From Thermococci archaeon (lineage in GTDB: Archaea > Methanobacteriota_B > Thermococci > Methanofastidiosales > B48-G16): DNA of 13,149 nucleotides. Positions 1-6,338 of this stretch are shown here, piece by piece (the stretch's first letter is position 1; the number at the start of each line of letters is the position of its first letter). The translations under genes and the position numbers were made by a program. The stretch covers positions 1 to 13,149 of the forward strand of contig QMUN01000004.1 of assembly GCA_003660605.1 (NCBI GenBank). The letters run 5' to 3'. The notes below the pieces were generated by a model. It did no database searches, was not told where the DNA came from, and worked only from the letters and a program-made list of their open reading frames with translations.

Positions 1-200
1 CTCTTTATTTTACCCCCGTCTCCTATTTTTTTATATGGATTTATTATTTCAGATTTTAACTGCCAGAACTTTCCTTTTTTTGTTATATAGAAATCTAATC
101 TCGATCCTTTTCTAGATCCAGAAACTTTCCAGCCCTCTGGATCTTTGTTGTATTCCTCTATTATCTCATCCAATATTTTTTCATCTTCTTTTATCTTCAT
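1..200 (-). CDS. Unrecognised protein, N-terminal fragment (cut by left edge)
   Basis: An open frame reads leftwards from an ATG at 198-200 to the window edge, giving about 66 residues with no stop. It begins MKIKEDEKILDEIIEEYNKD and continues through a helical, charged start into a Gly/Ser/Arg-rich turn (GWKVSGSRKGSRLDFYITKK) that looks like paired beta strands. There is no signal peptide, membrane segment or Cys cluster. It follows uppS after a single base (TGA-T-ATG), so it is probably the third gene of the gamma-CA/uppS operon and translationally coupled, since no separate strong Shine-Dalgarno site is visible. I do not recognise the family and most of the protein may lie outside the window. 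That it is real rests on its uninterrupted frame, its tight junction with uppS and its normal-looking composition. Confidence 0.7.
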   Translation of the reverse strand, partial: MKIKEDEKILDEIIEEYNKDPEGWKVSGSRKGSRLDFYITKKGKFWQLKSEIINPYKKIGDGGKIK

Positions 201-201
201 A

Positions 202-978
202 TCATCTACCAAATTTTCTATTCCTCATTTGATACTCTCTTATTATCCTTAAAAAATCTATCTTTCTGAATGCTGGAAAATATATCTCTGTGAAAAATAA
301 TTCGGAGTATGCTGACTGGAAGAGGAGAAAGTTGCTCAGTCTCACTTCACCGCCAGTTCTTATTATGAGATCAGGATCGGGAAGATCGCCTGTATACAAA
401 TTATCCTTGATCATTTCCATTGTTATATCCTCCGGTGAAACTCCTCTTTCTATAATTCTTTTTACAGCTTCAACTATCTCTATTCTCCCGCCGTAAGCGA
501 TGCAGATGTTAAGACCCTTGTCACTGTAGTTTTCAGTGGCTTTCTCTGCTATTTTTATGGAGTCCACTACGTTTTTTGGCAGCATGTTGAGATTTCCTAT
601 AGCTCTCACTTTTACTTTGTTCCTGTGGATTTTCTCATCCTCTGCAAGCTTTTTAAACTTCTTTTCAAAAAGATCCATTATATGTTCTACCTCTTCTTTG
701 CTTCTTTTAAAGTTCTCAGTCGAAAAGGCGTATACAGTTACTATATCGATCCCGAGTTCATTCGTCCAATCCAGTATCTCCTCAAGCTTATCTGCTCCTT
801 TATTGTGCCCCTTCCATGGATCTATACCAAAAAATTCTGCATACCTTCTATTTCCATCCATTATTATACCTATATGTCTGGGCATTTTTCTCTTCTTTAC
901 TCTATTTTCAAGAATTTTTTCATATACTTTGTACACAGGTTTTAAGAGTATCGAAAAACAAAAACTAAACAGATTCAT
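202..978 (-). CDS. uppS: Cis-prenyltransferase (undecaprenyl/polyprenyl diphosphate synthase family)
   Basis: The enzyme condenses isopentenyl diphosphate units in cis configuration onto an allylic primer, making the long polyprenyl diphosphate that in archaea becomes the dolichol-type carrier for N-glycosylation. The 258 residues match the usual family length. Visible motifs are GIIMDGNRRYA at 37-47 with the catalytic Asp41, GHNKGADKL at 57-65, VYAFSTENFKR at 82-92, and RTGGEVRLSNFLL at 207-219 followed by QSAYSELFF. The first 20 or so residues are hydrophobic/amphipathic, as expected for a peripheral membrane enzyme, and do not look like a cleaved signal. The ATG at 976-978 has an AAGGAG site at 985-990, six bases away, which fixes the start. 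It overlaps the end of the carbonic anhydrase gene by 14 nt, so the two are probably cotranscribed and coupled. Family assignment is firm; product chain length cannot be read from sequence. Confidence 0.95.
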   Translation of the reverse strand: MNLFSFCFSILLKPVYKVYEKILENRVKKRKMPRHIGIIMDGNRRYAEFFGIDPWKGHNKGADKLEEILDWTNELGIDIVTVYAFSTENFKRSKEEVEHIMDLFEKKFKKLAEDEKIHRNKVKVRAIGNLNMLPKNVVDSIKIAEKATENYSDKGLNICIAYGGRIEIVEAVKRIIERGVSPEDITMEMIKDNLYTGDLPDPDLIIRTGGEVRLSNFLLFQSAYSELFFTEIYFPAFRKIDFLRIIREYQMRNRKFGR

Positions 979-1459
979 TATATTCTCCTTTTATATACTT
1001 TCGTGAGAGTTCATAATATATATCCGCATTTTCTCTTATTTTTTTGTGCCACTCTTCATCGAGAGTTTTTACAATTTTTCCTGGAACTCCCAGAACCAAA
1101 GAATTATCGGGAATCTCTTTTCCTTCTGTAATTAGGGCTTTTGCACCGATTATGCAGTTTTTTCCTATTTTTGCGTTGTCCATTACCGTAGCATGTATCC
1201 CTATTATCACATTATTACCTATCTCACATCCGTGAACGACAGCGTTATGTCCTACGGAAACAAAATCTCCTATCGATACTTTCTCATGAATGGAGACATT
1301 ATCCTGTATATTCGTGTACCTGCCTATCCTTATCTTACCAGTATCCCCCCTTATTGAAGCAAATGGCCAGACACTCGAGTTAGCTTTTATCTCTACATCT
1401 CCAATTATGAGGGCGTTTTTACTCACAAAAACACTCTCGTGTATAATCGGTTTTTTCAT
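965..1459 (-). CDS. Gamma-class carbonic anhydrase-like hexapeptide-repeat protein
   Basis: A 164-residue left-handed beta-helix protein of the gamma-carbonic anhydrase/YrdA/PaaY group, expected to be a cytosolic zinc trimer. Hexapeptide repeats run from about residue 10 to 125 (for example IGDVEI, IGNNVI, IGKNCI), followed by a C-terminal helix. The three zinc-ligand histidines appear as H58 in NVSIH and H71/H76 in VGHNAVVH. The conserved Arg-Asp pair is in SIRGD (R37, D39) and the conserved Gln is Q52 in NIQDN. The interval between H58 and H71 is only 13 residues, shorter than in the Pyrococcus homologue, which carries an extra His/Gly-containing loop there. The acidic loops of the Methanosarcina Cam type are also absent, so hydratase activity is uncertain. 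The ATG at 1457-1459 has no Shine-Dalgarno site and lies about 25 nt from a TATA-like box, suggesting a leaderless transcript. It heads the uppS operon. Confidence 0.9.
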   Translation of the reverse strand: MKKPIIHESVFVSKNALIIGDVEIKANSSVWPFASIRGDTGKIRIGRYTNIQDNVSIHEKVSIGDFVSVGHNAVVHGCEIGNNVIIGIHATVMDNAKIGKNCIIGAKALITEGKEIPDNSLVLGVPGKIVKTLDEEWHKKIRENADIYYELSRKYIKGEYNESV

Positions 1460-1480
1460 GTAAAAGTTACTTTAATGGAA

Positions 1481-1488
1481 TTTAAAAA
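1481..1488 (-). promoter_or_regulatory. Predicted TATA box for the gamma-CA/uppS operon
   Basis: On the minus strand this reads TTTTTAAA. Its centre is about 26 nt before the carbonic anhydrase ATG (1457-1459), the usual TATA-to-start-site distance in archaea. Transcription would therefore begin at or next to the start codon. The bases just before the ATG (CTTTTAC) contain no Shine-Dalgarno match, which agrees with a leaderless mRNA. Confidence 0.55.
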
Positions 1489-1502
1489 GTTATTCCAATA
1501 GA

Positions 1503-1510
1503 TTTATAAA
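1503..1510 (+). promoter_or_regulatory. Predicted TATA box for the small membrane protein gene
   Basis: TTTATAAA is a near-ideal archaeal TATA element. Its centre is about 25 nt before the ATG at 1532, so the transcript should start at the initiation codon. The intervening sequence (ending AATTATATT) has no purine-rich Shine-Dalgarno site. It is separate from the minus-strand box at 1481-1488, so the two divergent genes have individual boxes within a 72-nt spacer. Confidence 0.65.
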
Positions 1511-1531
1511 CATAAAATTTTTAATTATATT

Positions 1532-1888
1532 ATGAAAAAGAAATTTAAAATCAAAGCTGTGCATATAAAAGGAGGACTCTGGGGTGGCGCTATTGGCACG
1601 GTTTTTGTTCTCCTTTCTGGATTATTGCCTCCAATTCTGATATTAATAGGCGGCTTTTTTGGAGTATTTATCGTGAGAAAAGAGATAAAACTCACATATC
1701 TTGAAGGATTAAAAATAGGGCTTATCTCGGGAGCCGTTGCATCCCTTTATACTCTCATTCTTTATTATAGGGCGGGATATACCATATATTTAATAACAAT
1801 TAATGCTATAACAGTATTCCTATTCATGATCGCTGGAACATTTATGGCTCTGATGATCTATAGACCGAAAGCAAAGAAGATGCACTGA
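1532..1888 (+). CDS. Small multi-pass membrane protein, function unknown
   Basis: 118 residues with a basic N-terminus (MKKKFKIK), then hydrophobic segments at about 15-31, 33-48, 59-78 and 84-108, and a basic tail (RPKAKKMH). This predicts three or four transmembrane helices. The first two are Gly-rich and form a tight hairpin around LLPP (31-34); a charged stretch RKEIKLTYLEG (49-59) separates them from the second pair. No catalytic or ligand motif is visible and I do not recognise the family with confidence, although small Gly-rich archaeal membrane proteins of this style are common. The gene has its own promoter and probably a leaderless start. Its TGA (1886-1888) directly abuts the stop codon of the opposing arsR gene, leaving no room for a terminator between them. 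Confidence 0.8.
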   Translation: MKKKFKIKAVHIKGGLWGGAIGTVFVLLSGLLPPILILIGGFFGVFIVRKEIKLTYLEGLKIGLISGAVASLYTLILYYRAGYTIYLITINAITVFLFMIAGTFMALMIYRPKAKKMH

Positions 1889-2179
1889 TTATTTCATCAT
1901 ATCTTTAATATTTTCTTCAACTATATCATCCAGAAGATTCAAAAGAGTAAAAATCTTCTTATTTACTATATAGTAATATACGACCTTTCCCTTTCTCCTG
2001 TTGTCCACAATTCCCGCATCTTTGAGGATCCTCAAATGCTGAGAAACGTTTGATTGTGTTGTACCAACATGGGGCTTTATCTCCCCCACATTTTTTTCGC
2101 CATCCTTTAGAAAATCCATTATCTTTAATCTTGTTCCATCAGCCAATGCTTTTAGGATCTGAAGTTTGATTCTTTTCAT
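1889..2179 (-). CDS. ArsR-family winged-helix transcriptional regulator lacking cysteines
   Basis: A 96-residue winged helix-turn-helix protein. The N-terminal helices carry the ArsR-type LADGTRLKIMDFLKDGEKNV pattern (12-31). The recognition helix is in TTQSNVSQHLRILKDAGIV (40-58), and the wing is RRKGKVVYYYIV (61-72). A short C-terminal helix probably dimerises. There is no Cys at all and only two His, so the classic ArsR/SmtB metal sites are missing and metal sensing is unlikely; redox, temperature or another signal is more plausible. The ATG at 2177-2179 lacks a Shine-Dalgarno site and lies about 29 nt from the palindromic box at 2204-2213, so the mRNA is probably leaderless or nearly so. 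It is divergent from lonB across about 100 nt and may control that gene as well as itself; this is inference. Confidence 0.88.
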   Translation of the reverse strand: MKRIKLQILKALADGTRLKIMDFLKDGEKNVGEIKPHVGTTQSNVSQHLRILKDAGIVDNRRKGKVVYYYIVNKKIFTLLNLLDDIVEENIKDMMK

Positions 2180-2203
2180 TACTGAATAGTTTGTATTAAC
2201 ATG

Positions 2204-2213
2204 TATTTAAATT
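2204..2213. promoter_or_regulatory. Predicted TATA-like box shared by arsR and lonB
   Basis: TATTTAAATT contains the palindrome ATTTAAAT and reads as a TATA element on both strands. On the minus strand it predicts a start a few bases before the arsR ATG. On the plus strand it predicts a start near 2234 and a leader of nearly 50 nt for lonB. A second box, TTTTTATA at 2252-2259, could instead drive lonB, but it would put the start at the lonB ATG, which sits poorly with the Shine-Dalgarno site at 2267-2273. A weak inverted element AATA-N5-TATT at about 2185-2197 lies where a regulator bound near the arsR start could act. Confidence 0.45.
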
Positions 2214-2266
2214 TTTTGGTTATGTTGATGACATTTTCCATATCCGTTAGATTTTTATACCCCCTT

Positions 2267-2273
2267 GGAGATG
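2267..2273 (+). promoter_or_regulatory. Shine-Dalgarno site that sets the lonB start
   Basis: GGAGATG lies eight bases before the ATG at 2282-2284. It supports that ATG over the open reading frame extension back to 2201, whose 27 extra residues would overlap the proposed promoter and are not expected at the N-terminus of LonB. Confidence 0.7.
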
Positions 2274-2281
2274 TTTTCATA

Positions 2282-4111
2282 ATGAACAACGAGAAAAAGA
2301 AAGAAGCTAAGGAAGTAGATTATGGATTGGGTTATGAGTTTGAAACTACGGAAGAGATACCTGTACCCACACTCATAGTAGATCAGATTATCGGACAGGA
2401 TAGAGGAGTCGAGACGATCAAGAATGCTGCAAAGCAGAGGAGAAATGTGCTTCTTATAGGCTCACCTGGAAACGGTAAATCCATGCTCGGACAGGCGATG
2501 GCTGAACTCCTTCCAAGGGAAGAATTGGAAGATATCCTTGTATATCCAAATCCTGACGATCCGAATACCCCAAAAATAAGAACTCTAAAGGCAGGAGAAG
2601 GAAGAAAAATTGTTGAAGAATATAAGGCGAGAGCAAAAAAAGAAGATAGCAGTAAGAATATGTTATTAATTTTTATTTCAATGGCGATCATTCTTTATGG
2701 ATTTCTATACGGACAGGTTTTGATGGCGGTTTTTGTAGCTGTGATCACAATCTTTCTCGGATCTCAAATTTTAAGATCAAAATCTCAGACTTTAGTTCCA
2801 AAACTCCTTATGGACAACGGAGAAAAAGATAAAGCACCTTTTGTCGATGCAACGGGAGCTCATGCAGGAGCATTGTTGGGGGATGTAAGACACGATCCTT
2901 TTCAATCCGGAGGATTGGGTACGCCTCCGCATGAGAGAGTAGAAGCAGGAATGGTTCACAGAGCTCATAAAGGTGTTCTATTTATAGATGAGATCTCAAC
3001 ATTCAAGATAAATATGCAGCAGGCTATGCTTACAGCGATACAGAATAAGAGGTACCCTATAACTGGACAGAGCGAGATGTCTTCAGGAGCTATGGTGAGA
3101 ACTGAAGCTGTCCCGTGCGATTTTATATTGGTAGCTGCGGGGAATTTAGAGACTCTAAAGGGAATGCATCCAGCTCTGAGATCGAGAATAAGAGGATACG
3201 GATATGAGGTATATATGAATGATACCATGCCTGACACAGTAGAAAACAGAAGAAAACTTGTCAGAGTTGTAGCTCAGGAAGTTATTAAGGATGGAAAGAT
3301 CCCTCATTTTACAAAAGATGCTGTTGAAGAGATAATCAATGAAGCGAGAAGAAGAGCAGGAAGAAAAAATAGCCTCACTTTAATAATAAGAGACCTGGGA
3401 GGAATGATCAGATCTGCTGGAGATATTGCTGTAAAAGAAAAAGTTAAACTTGTTACTGTAGAACATGTGAAAAAAGCGAGAAAACTTTCAAGGTCTCTTG
3501 AACATCAGATAGCAGATGACTATATAGAAAGAAGAAAGGAGTATCGGGTCTTTAAAACATCGGGCACAAATATAGGAAGAGTCAATGGACTGGCTGTTCT
3601 CGGAGGAAAAAGCGGTATAATACTGCCTATAGAGGCTGAGGTTGTGCCGGCTGGAAGCAAGAGTGAAGGAAAAATAGTTGCCACAGGAAAACTTGGAGAG
3701 ATAGCTCGAGAATCTATCTTGAACGTTTCTGCTCTTATAAAAAAGTACACAGGGAAGGAGATATCAGATTTTGATGTACATATTCAATTTTTGCAGGCGT
3801 ACGAAGGCGTAGAGGGCGATTCGGCAAGTGTAAGTGTAGCGGCAGCTGTTATCTCTGCAATTAAGGGATTGCCGATCAGGCAGGATCTTGCAATGACAGG
3901 ATCTTTAAGCGTCAGAGGAGAGGTACTTCCTGTTGGAGGAATTACTGCAAAGGTTGAAGCAGCAATAGGTGCAGGTATGAAGGAAGTGGTTCTTCCTGAG
4001 TCTAACAAAGAGGATGTATATCTGCAGGAAAAGGATAAAAGGAAGATCAAGATTAGCACTGTATCTACCATAGATGAACTATTTGATCATGTATTTATAA
4101 AGGTGAAATAA
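2282..4111 (+). CDS. lonB: Archaeal membrane-anchored ATP-dependent Lon protease (LonB)
   Basis: The main membrane-bound AAA+ protease of archaea, degrading misfolded and regulatory proteins at the cytoplasmic face as a hexamer. From the ATG at 2282 it has 609 residues, near the family norm. The Walker A motif GSPGNGKS is at 60-67. The ATPase domain is interrupted by two transmembrane segments at about 127-144 and 147-162, the LonB hallmark, which place the ATPase and protease on the cytoplasmic side. Walker B is GVLFIDE at 231-237. The C-terminal protease domain (about 430-609) has the Ser-Lys dyad, Ser514 in GDSAS and Lys557 in GGITAK. The large N-terminal domain of bacterial Lon is absent, as expected. 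It heads an operon with the MBL-fold gene (stop and start share one base) and lysS. The upstream arsR-type gene is divergent. All key residues are present. Confidence 0.97.
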   Translation: MNNEKKKEAKEVDYGLGYEFETTEEIPVPTLIVDQIIGQDRGVETIKNAAKQRRNVLLIGSPGNGKSMLGQAMAELLPREELEDILVYPNPDDPNTPKIRTLKAGEGRKIVEEYKARAKKEDSSKNMLLIFISMAIILYGFLYGQVLMAVFVAVITIFLGSQILRSKSQTLVPKLLMDNGEKDKAPFVDATGAHAGALLGDVRHDPFQSGGLGTPPHERVEAGMVHRAHKGVLFIDEISTFKINMQQAMLTAIQNKRYPITGQSEMSSGAMVRTEAVPCDFILVAAGNLETLKGMHPALRSRIRGYGYEVYMNDTMPDTVENRRKLVRVVAQEVIKDGKIPHFTKDAVEEIINEARRRAGRKNSLTLIIRDLGGMIRSAGDIAVKEKVKLVTVEHVKKARKLSRSLEHQIADDYIERRKEYRVFKTSGTNIGRVNGLAVLGGKSGIILPIEAEVVPAGSKSEGKIVATGKLGEIARESILNVSALIKKYTGKEISDFDVHIQFLQAYEGVEGDSASVSVAAAVISAIKGLPIRQDLAMTGSLSVRGEVLPVGGITAKVEAAIGAGMKEVVLPESNKEDVYLQEKDKRKIKISTVSTIDELFDHVFIKVK

Positions 4112-4701
4112 TGATACACGAGTATATCTCTTACGGCTTTGATTCGAATGTATTTGTAATAGAAAATTCGAAAACTATTCTTGTGGACGCAGGTACTGGA
4201 ATGACCGATTCTCTTAACAGATTCATAAACTCCTTTAAGATAGATCTTGTTATCAATACACACTGCCACATAGACCATGTTGGTGGAGATCCGATGAACG
4301 TACCCATAGCTATAGGGGAAAAAGATGCAGAAGATCTTGAAAGGGGCACTGAAAAAACTATTTTTGATTTTGTTTTACCTTTTTTTAGAGGATTTAAAGT
4401 TTCGAAAAGATTAAAAGATGGGGATATTATAGAATGTGGAGACTATAGATTGGAAGTTCTTCACACTCCGGGACATACAAATGGAAGTATATGTTTATAT
4501 GACGAAGCTAAAAAGATTATATTTTCAGGAGACACCTTTTTTATAGGAGGGATAGGAAGAACAGACCTGCCTTCGGGGAATATAGAGGATTTGAGAAGAT
4601 CTCTTGAAAGATTGGCAAAACTGGATATTGAAAAAGTATATCCTGGACATGGTGAAGTGGGGAAATGCGATATAAATAAAATACTTGATTTTTGGTTTTA
4701 A
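4111..4701 (+). CDS. Metallo-beta-lactamase-fold hydrolase (glyoxalase II-like)
   Basis: A compact 196-residue metallo-beta-lactamase-fold protein, probably cytosolic, with a two-metal site. Ligands visible are H51, H53, D55 and H56 in HCHIDH, H122 in HTPGHTNGS, D141 in FSGDTFF and H180 in YPGHGE. The HTPGHTNGSI and SGDTFF patterns are typical of the glyoxalase II-like branch. The extra C-terminal substrate domain of true glyoxalase II is missing, so hydrolysis of S-lactoylglutathione is unlikely; a small thioester, lactone or phosphoester substrate is possible, but the substrate cannot be read from sequence. It starts at ATG 4111-4113, sharing the last base of the lonB stop (TAATG), with AGGTGA at 4101-4106, so it is coupled to lonB. 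lysS begins two bases after its stop. Confidence 0.92.
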   Translation: MIHEYISYGFDSNVFVIENSKTILVDAGTGMTDSLNRFINSFKIDLVINTHCHIDHVGGDPMNVPIAIGEKDAEDLERGTEKTIFDFVLPFFRGFKVSKRLKDGDIIECGDYRLEVLHTPGHTNGSICLYDEAKKIIFSGDTFFIGGIGRTDLPSGNIEDLRRSLERLAKLDIEKVYPGHGEVGKCDINKILDFWF

Positions 4702-4703
4702 AC

Positions 4704-6296
4704 ATGGAAAAAATATTCTGGTGCGACAAATTAGTTGACGAGATTCTGGAAAGAGAAGAAAAACTGGAGGAAAAATCGGATGTATTTATTACGGAGAGTG
4801 GTCTCGGTGCATCTGGAATACCACATATAGGATCAGCAGGTGACTGCGTTAGAGCATATATGATCTTTCTTGCTCTTAAAGACAGAGGACTCAAATCCAA
4901 ATATTATGCTGTATCCGATGACAGAGATGGGTTAAGAAAGGTACCCATAGGATTTCCAAAGAACTTAGAGGAGTCTATAGGCCACCCTGTTTCAAATATT
5001 GACGATCCATTTGGGTGTCATAGATCTTATGGAGAACACATGTCATCTCTTTTGATGGATGGTATGGAAAAGATAGGTGTTGAGTTTGAGTTTATCTCCT
5101 CCGATGACCTTTACAAAAAAGGTGTAATGGATAAGGAAATTAAAGAAATACTGAAAAATCATGAAAAAGCTGGAGAGATCATAAAGAGGGAGACACTTCA
5201 GGAGAGATATACAGAACAGTACCCTTTTTTTGTTATCTGTGAGAACTGTGGAAAGATATATACCACGAGGATTACAGATTTCCACAATGACAAGGTAGAG
5301 TATGTCTGTGATGAAAGTTTTCTCGGAAAAAACTCGGAGACGGGAGAAGAAATAAGGGTTAAAGGATGCGGATACAGAGGAGAAACATCAATAAGGAATG
5401 GAAAACTTCAGTGGAAGGTAGAGTTTGCAGCGAGATGGAAAGCCTTAAAAATAAATTTTGAAGCCTTTGGAAAAGATATACTGGACTCTGTAAAGGTGAA
5501 CGATGCGATCTGCAGGGAGATGTTGAACTTTGAACCTCCTGTACACGCTTTATACGAACTCTTTGTTGAAAAGAGTGGAGAGAGAATATCCAAGAGCAAG
5601 GGTAACGTTTTTACACCTCAGGTATGGCTCGATTATGGATCTCCAGAATCCATGAGGCTTCTGATGCTGAAAAGATTGAACTATACGAGGGTAGTAAACC
5701 TCTTCGAGATTCCGAAACATATGGATGAAGTAGATCGCCTTGCTAATGTCTATTTTGGAGAAGAAGAAATAAGTAATGAAAGAGAAAGAGCTCATTTAAA
5801 AAGACTTTATGAGTATGTATGCCTTTTAAAACCTCCAGAAGAGAAACCTCTTACTGTATCCCATTACACATTAATTGATATCTGCAATGTAATACCAAAG
5901 AAAATAAAGAATAGATACGAGATAATCAAAAACATTCTCCTAAGAACAAAACTTCTTCCGAAAGACTTTGACGAATCTGAACTTAAAAAAAGGATAGAGT
6001 ACGCCACAAACTTTGTAGAGGATGTAGGAAAAACGAAAAGAGAAAAGATAGAACTCAATAGCTTGGAAAAGAAAGCTCTGAGTATTTTTAAAGAAAAACT
6101 TACAGAAGATATGAGTGCAGAAGAAATTCAAACTCTGATATTCGAAACTGCAAAAGAAAATGAGATAAAACCGAGAGATTTTTTCAAAACTATATACAGA
6201 GTAATTCTGGGTGTGGATCAGGGACCGAGAGCAGGGTCTCTGATCAAAATAATAGGTGTAGAAAGAATCAAAGAGATAATCTCGGAGTATAGATAA
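4704..6296 (+). CDS. lysS: Class I lysyl-tRNA synthetase
   Basis: Charges tRNA-Lys with lysine using the class I (Rossmann-fold) enzyme found in most euryarchaea and some bacteria, not the common class II form. 530 residues, normal for the family. The HIGH-type signature is HIGS at 41-44 within ASGIPHIG, and the KMSKS-type loop is ISKSKGN at 295-301. Four cysteines (C179, C182, C202, C222) form a probable zinc site in the insertion. The C-terminal half is the helical, charged anticodon-binding region. I chose the ATG at 4704-4706, giving MEKIFWCDKLVDEIL, which fits the family N-terminus. The frame can be extended back to a TTG at 4692, but that overlaps the preceding gene and has no Shine-Dalgarno site. 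No strong site precedes 4704 either, so initiation probably depends on coupling with the upstream gene, which ends at 4701. Older literature also calls this class I gene lysK. Confidence 0.96.
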   Translation: MEKIFWCDKLVDEILEREEKLEEKSDVFITESGLGASGIPHIGSAGDCVRAYMIFLALKDRGLKSKYYAVSDDRDGLRKVPIGFPKNLEESIGHPVSNIDDPFGCHRSYGEHMSSLLMDGMEKIGVEFEFISSDDLYKKGVMDKEIKEILKNHEKAGEIIKRETLQERYTEQYPFFVICENCGKIYTTRITDFHNDKVEYVCDESFLGKNSETGEEIRVKGCGYRGETSIRNGKLQWKVEFAARWKALKINFEAFGKDILDSVKVNDAICREMLNFEPPVHALYELFVEKSGERISKSKGNVFTPQVWLDYGSPESMRLLMLKRLNYTRVVNLFEIPKHMDEVDRLANVYFGEEEISNERERAHLKRLYEYVCLLKPPEEKPLTVSHYTLIDICNVIPKKIKNRYEIIKNILLRTKLLPKDFDESELKKRIEYATNFVEDVGKTKREKIELNSLEKKALSIFKEKLTEDMSAEEIQTLIFETAKENEIKPRDFFKTIYRVILGVDQGPRAGSLIKIIGVERIKEIISEYR

Positions 6297-6305
6297 ATAT
6301 TTAAA
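6297..6305 (+). promoter_or_regulatory. Predicted TATA box for the zinc-ribbon membrane protein gene
   Basis: ATATTTAAA begins directly after the lysS stop codon. It predicts a start near 6327, giving a leader of only about 12 nt that just includes the Shine-Dalgarno site. Read-through from the lonB-lysS operon is equally possible, since no oligo-T run separates the genes. Confidence 0.5.
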
Positions 6306-6327
6306 GCTTTTTATCATATTATAATCA

Positions 6328-6332
6328 GGTGA
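6328..6332 (+). promoter_or_regulatory. Shine-Dalgarno site setting a GTG start
   Basis: GGTGA matches the archaeal anti-Shine-Dalgarno consensus and is six bases before the GTG at 6339-6341. The nearby ATG at 6332-6334 is followed at once by TAA, so GTG is the working start. Confidence 0.75.
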
Positions 6333-6338
6333 TGTAAA

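Noticed and set aside
202..978. Signal peptide at the uppS N-terminus
   Set aside because: The hydrophobic start runs directly into a basic helix without a cleavage-like region; peripheral membrane binding is normal for this enzyme.
536..1006. Plus-strand open frame of 156 codons opposite uppS, and similar long frames opposite lonB, rnj and others
   Set aside because: They lie antisense to firmly identified genes, have low-complexity Ser/Phe/Ile-rich translations and no Shine-Dalgarno site or family motif.
2201..2281. Upstream extension of lonB adding 27 hydrophobic residues
   Set aside because: It overlaps the proposed promoter, while the ATG at 2282 has a well-placed Shine-Dalgarno site and gives the expected N-terminus.
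4692..4703. TTG start for lysS four codons earlier
   Set aside because: It overlaps the MBL-fold gene, lacks a Shine-Dalgarno site and is not needed for the family N-terminus.
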